Shown in pieces: positions 5,463-6,103 of a stretch of DNA of 6,103 nt. Each line of letters opens with the position of its first letter. Within the stretch, counting starts at the first letter, position 1. Origin of the DNA: Treponema sp. Lineage in GTDB: Bacteria > Spirochaetota > Spirochaetia > Treponematales > Breznakiellaceae. The stretch lies in assembly GCA_031283505.1 (NCBI GenBank), contig JAITBO010000187.1, positions 1 through 6,103 on the forward strand, written 5' to 3'. Under the pieces are notes generated by a model, which worked only from the letters and a program-made list of their open reading frames with translations, did no database searches and was not told where the DNA came from. Made by a program: the position numbers and the translations under genes.

Positions 5463-6103
5463 TTGAAGTGCGAATTTTATGGCGAAAAAACTTTGTAAGA
5501 AATCAGGCAGCCTAAAACCTTGCGTGGCCGATTGTTGATTTTATCAACGATTTTGTCAAGCTGTTTTTGGGTGAGTCCATCAAACGGTGTCTTTTTAGGC
5601 AGGTACTGCCGTATCAGTCCGTTGGTGTGTTCGTTCAGTCCCCATTCCCATGACTGATAGGGGGGGGCAAAATAGATGTCCAGCACAAGAGCTTGCGATA
5701 GGCTCTTATGCATAGCGAATTCCTTCCCGTTGTCCAGCGTCAGGGTCTTCCGTATCTGAGCGGGTATTGGCTTGAAGGCGCGGATGGCGGCCTGGTTCAA
5801 GGCCGCCGCCGTCTTGTCCGGCAGTATCTTTGCCAGAAGCAATTTCGTCTTCCGGTCAACAAATGTCGCTATGTAGGCGTTTTTACCGGCGCTTTCTATG
5901 GTGTCCCCCTCCCAATCATCCACTCGGGTCTTCTCTTCAGCTATTTGCGGGCGTTCATCGATGGAGACACGGTCACGTAGCTGACCGCGATGGTCTTTTA
6001 TCCCCTTTCGATGACGTGGTTTTCCCTGTCTTTGCCGGAAATGCCCTTTCATCTCCGGGGTTTTCGCCGTTTCCCGGTACAGACAGGTGTAGATGGTCGA
6101 TGG
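5463..6103 (-). mobile_element. IS30-family insertion sequence, transposase 3' end, truncated by window edge
   Basis: The inner boundary is inferred from TTGAAGTGCGAATTTT, starting near 5463, just after the transposase stop. It resembles the TTGAAGTGC-type termini of some IS30 elements. The other end, the matching inverted repeat and any target duplication lie outside the window, so the exact edge may be off by several bases. The element sits about 145 bases upstream of the nuclease gene in the same orientation. The poly-T run at 5456-5464 and the palindrome at 5447-5458 abut the boundary. Confidence 0.75.
5477..6103 (-). CDS. IS30-family transposase, C-terminal part (N-terminus beyond window)
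   Basis: DDE transposase for cut-and-paste or circle-type movement of an IS30 element. 208 residues are visible. The reading frame stays open through the window edge, continuing upstream of the internal ATG at 6052 as STIYTCLYRETAK, which matches the IS30 region before the catalytic domain; 6052 is therefore not the true start and the helix-turn-helix N-terminus is missing. Catalytic residues are all present: D in DDWEGDTI (codon 5903-5905), D in LTLDNGKEF (5732-5734) and E in GLNEHTNGLIRQYLPK (5630-5632), with 33 residues between the second D and E as usual for the family. The C-terminus INNRPRKVLG to the TAA is normal in form. No frameshift or internal stop is seen in this portion, so the element may be active. 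A run of eight C residues in the coding strand (5660-5667) is a possible slippage point. Confidence 0.93.
   Translation of the reverse strand, partial: PSTIYTCLYRETAKTPEMKGHFRQRQGKPRHRKGIKDHRGQLRDRVSIDERPQIAEEKTRVDDWEGDTIESAGKNAYIATFVDRKTKLLLAKILPDKTAAALNQAAIRAFKPIPAQIRKTLTLDNGKEFAMHKSLSQALVLDIYFAPPYQSWEWGLNEHTNGLIRQYLPKKTPFDGLTQKQLDKIVDKINNRPRKVLGCLISYKVFSP

Overview
The window looks like ordinary bacterial chromosome from a spirochaete, most likely a Treponema-type gut organism. The basis is the style of the proteins, the near absence of strong Shine-Dalgarno sequences, a base composition that looks slightly GC-rich by eye, and a structured RNA resembling the Flavo-1 motif, which is known from Bacteroidetes and Spirochaetes. 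The taxonomic call is an inference and I could not test it by search.

Layout: (1) 1-131 is a short intergenic stretch with CACGGAG-type repeats that form an imperfect hairpin. (2) 132-1127, minus strand, is tryptophanyl-tRNA synthetase (trpS). (3) 1128-1365 is a divergent intergenic region holding a probable structured non-coding RNA (about 1221-1313, plus strand) and weak promoter-like sites. (4) 1366-3060, plus strand, is a Na+/phosphate cotransporter family membrane protein with a C-terminal PhoU-like helical domain. (5) 3061-3161 lies between convergent genes and carries a short tandem repeat and a perfect 9-bp hairpin. (6) 3162-5317, minus strand, is a two-gene unit: a beta-CASP metallo-beta-lactamase-fold RNA nuclease whose stop codon overlaps the start of an RlmB/TrmH-type 2'-O-ribose RNA methyltransferase in an ATGA. 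(7) 5318-5476 is a promoter-like spacer ending in a 12-bp palindrome and the apparent end of an insertion sequence. (8) 5477-6103, minus strand, is the C-terminal part of an IS30-family transposase whose N-terminus lies beyond the window.

The coding genes are mostly housekeeping. Translation and RNA metabolism (trpS, the nuclease and rlmB) surround one ion-coupled transporter, and one mobile element has landed upstream of the nuclease-methyltransferase pair. I see no new multi-gene defence, biosynthetic or CRISPR system. The most rewarding element is the structured RNA at 1221-1313: a three-way-junction candidate with a purine-rich internal loop and no known function, positioned just upstream of the transporter. 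The nuclease/methyltransferase coupling and the IS30 insertion context are secondary points of interest.
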